Assembly (NCBI GenBank): GCA_937907395.1
Contig: CALCII010000013.1
Location: 124,001 to 188,000, forward strand
Reading direction: 5' to 3'
Length of the DNA: 64,000 nt
Source of the DNA: an uncultured Chitinophagaceae bacterium
GTDB lineage: Bacteria; Bacteroidota; Bacteroidia; Chitinophagales; Chitinophagaceae
The notes beneath the pieces are model-generated. The model saw only the letters and a program-made list of their open reading frames with translations, was not told the DNA's origin and ran no database searches. Made by a program: the position numbers and the translations under genes. Positions 62,623 to 64,000 of this stretch are shown piece after piece; positions within the stretch are counted from its first letter, which is position 1, and every line of letters begins with the position of its first letter.

Positions 62623-63207
62623 ATGAAAAAGTATCTTGTCATCCTGTTATCTGCAGTATTGGTTAGTTCTGCCGCTTCTGCACAAAGTTTAAAGTTTGGT
62701 CCAAAGTTGGGTGCCAACCTTGGAAAAATTGATGGAAAAAATTTCAGTGACCAATATGCACTTGGCTATCATGTTGGTGGATTTGTGGAAATAGGGTTGG
62801 GCAAGAAATGGGGTATACAGCCGGAAGTATTATGGAACCAGATTAAGGCCGATACTGTTTCCGGATTCAATAATGTATACCAGGTGGATGCAACAAAATT
62901 TGAAAATCCTCAATTGAATTATCTCAGTATTCCGCTGTTACTGAATTATAAGCCCGTTAAAGTACTCACCTTACAGGCTGGTCCGCAGTTTGGTATTTTA
63001 CTTGATAAGAGTAAGAACCTGCTTGATAATGGTAAAGAAGCATTTAAAACAGGCGATATGTCTTTGTTAGTAGGTGCACAATTAAATATTCTTAAAATTC
63101 GTGTATATGGCCGCTATGCGGTGGGACTGAGTGATATCAGTGATGCAAGCACACCTGAAAAATGGAAAAGCCAAACGATTCAGGTAGGTGTTGGTATCGC
63201 ATTATAA
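62623..63207 (+). CDS. PorT-like outer-membrane beta-barrel protein
   Basis: A 194-residue protein with a signal peptide (VSSAASAQ) and an eight-strand-type barrel: FGPKLGANLGKIDGKNF, HVGGFVEIGLGKKWGIQPEVLW, LNYLSIPLLLNYKP, LQAGPQFGILL, ending VGVGIAL. This is the OMP_b-brl_2/PorT-like family, abundant in Bacteroidota. Precise role unknown. A terminator follows. Confidence 0.87.
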   Translation: MKKYLVILLSAVLVSSAASAQSLKFGPKLGANLGKIDGKNFSDQYALGYHVGGFVEIGLGKKWGIQPEVLWNQIKADTVSGFNNVYQVDATKFENPQLNYLSIPLLLNYKPVKVLTLQAGPQFGILLDKSKNLLDNGKEAFKTGDMSLLVGAQLNILKIRVYGRYAVGLSDISDASTPEKWKSQTIQVGVGIAL

Positions 63208-63229
63208 ACTACATGATTTGATTTTTGTG

Positions 63230-63254
63230 AGGCTCCCTTAGGGGAGCCTTTTCT
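63230..63254 (+). terminator. Terminator after the PorT-like gene
   Basis: AGGCTCCC (63230-63237) pairs with GGGAGCCT (63242-63249) with loop TTAG, followed by TTTCTTTTT. Confidence 0.85.
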
Positions 63255-63318
63255 TTTTAACTCAGTTGAAGAACTTCAAATGGTTATTTTTGTTGTTTTC
63301 TGATTCGAAAAGTATATA

Positions 63319-64000
63319 ATGTCAACCTGTATATTCAGATATGTTTTTTGGATTTTGATCTTCGTTCTTGCGGGCGCAGATGCGAAATCGCAATGCATAA
63401 CAACGTTCCCTTATATACAGGATTTTGAATCAAGCGAAGGAGGATGGTATACCGGTGGGACTGGCTCCTCCTGGGAATGGGGCGTTGTTGCAAAACCGGT
63501 AATCACATCAGCTGCAAGCGGACTTCGGTGCTGGACTACCGGAGGAATTACAGGCTCTTCTTACAGTAACAGTGAAGCATCATTTGTACAAAGCCCTTGT
63601 TTTGATTTTACCAACCTGAAGTATCCCTATGTTTCTATGAAGGTTTTCTGGGAAACAGAGTTGGTGTATGATGGAGCTGCCTTTCAATATTCTGATGATG
63701 GAGGTGTTACCTGGCTGACTGTTGGTACAGCATCATCGGATTGTATCAATCAAAACTGGTATAACCAGGGAGCAGTAACCTATCTCACACCTTTTACACA
63801 AGCACGTCAGGGATGGTCAGGCAATGGTAATGCTGCTGGAGGCAGCTGTGGCAACGGAGGAGGGAGTAAACAATGGGTTTTCTCATCACATACGATTCCA
63901 TCTCTGGCAGGAAAGCCAAGAGTTTTGTTTCGTTTTATTTTTGGTGCAGGTACGCTGTGCAATAATTACGACGGATTTGCTTTTGATGATTTCAGTATAA
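63319..64000 (+). CDS. Secreted MAM/concanavalin-like domain protein, 3' end cut
   Basis: The frame from ATG 63319 runs open to the window end (227 codons seen). There is a signal peptide (FVLAGADAKSQ), then CITTFPYIQDFESSEGGW, TSAASGLRCW, SYVNSE-like and SYSDDGGVTW-like features. The DFE and FAFDDFSI motifs are typical of MAM or jelly-roll domains in large surface proteins of Bacteroidota, many exported by type IX secretion with a C-terminal sorting domain that would lie beyond the window. A -7 box TATTTTTG is at 63285-63292. Confidence 0.75.
   Translation, partial: MSTCIFRYVFWILIFVLAGADAKSQCITTFPYIQDFESSEGGWYTGGTGSSWEWGVVAKPVITSAASGLRCWTTGGITGSSYSNSEASFVQSPCFDFTNLKYPYVSMKVFWETELVYDGAAFQYSDDGGVTWLTVGTASSDCINQNWYNQGAVTYLTPFTQARQGWSGNGNAAGGSCGNGGGSKQWVFSSHTIPSLAGKPRVLFRFIFGAGTLCNNYDGFAFDDFSI

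Noticed and set aside
1..64000. CRISPR array
   Set aside because: No regularly spaced direct repeats were seen and no cas genes are present.

Overview
The window looks like a chromosome segment of a Bacteroidota bacterium, most likely of the Chitinophagaceae type. The reasons are several start regions with a TAnnTTTG -7 box, a single-stranded DNA-binding protein ending in DDLPF, PorT-like outer-membrane barrels, a DUF3467 protein, viroplasmin-type RNase H, an Ldh-type malate/lactate dehydrogenase and a split proton-translocating transhydrogenase. There is no rRNA or tRNA gene, so the placement rests on protein and promoter style only.

Left part (1-8137): a heavy-metal cluster (CadA/ZntA-like P-type ATPase cut by the window edge, ArsR regulator, MerT-MerP fusion with a long extra C-terminal part, a GDCCVxC cysteine-rich protein, a small membrane protein). 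It is followed by a DtxR-type regulator divergent from a di-haem oxidoreductase / Rieske / porin operon. A near-consensus DtxR box lies between them.

Middle part (8134-34728): a defence-loaded mobile island. It holds a GmrSD-like DUF262 protein with a small nuclease-like partner, a gamma-glutamylcyclotransferase gene flanked by two structured, covarying repeats, ssb, DUF932, a caspase-like protease, radC, a complete type I Wadjet operon (jetABCD) followed by a PD-(D/E)XK protein, a mobilisation module (oriT candidate, MobC, relaxase, coupling protein), a type III CBASS operon (TRIP13-like ATPase, unknown protein, HORMA, CD-NTase, Cap4-like nuclease-SAVED effector) ending in an HTH-S24 autoprotease-type regulator, a DUF1016 nuclease and a tyrosine integrase. 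Relaxase and coupling protein are present but no mating-pore genes are seen, so it reads as an integrative mobilisable element. Its left boundary is not resolved.

Right part (34729-64000): mostly core metabolism. It has a polysaccharide deacetylase, galM, DUF3467, malate/lactate dehydrogenase, aspartokinase, a light/photolyase-type cluster (a photolyase-like protein with its alpha/beta domain apparently at the C-terminus, a DUF2805 protein, a HARE-HTH protein, a DPRP photolyase lacking three expected Fe-S cysteines, an SDR), proline dehydrogenase, thyA-folA-methyltransferase and pntAa-pntAb-pntB. A second small AT-rich accessory cassette of four genes (51296-54164) encodes a Panacea/YwgA-like protein, a membrane protein, a PD-(D/E)XK protein and a TGT/DpdA-like protein. 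After it come RsmF-like methyltransferase, RNase H, LysM protein, fmt, a ParA ATPase, an MBL hydrolase, a metallophosphoesterase, outer-membrane proteins and a truncated secreted protein.

The most promising unexplained items are the paired structured repeats around the cyclotransferase gene and their resemblance to the oriT region, the CBASS operon carrying its own S24 regulator and a palindromic operator, the fifth gene of the Wadjet operon, the four-gene TGT-like cassette, and the apparently permuted photolyase-like protein.
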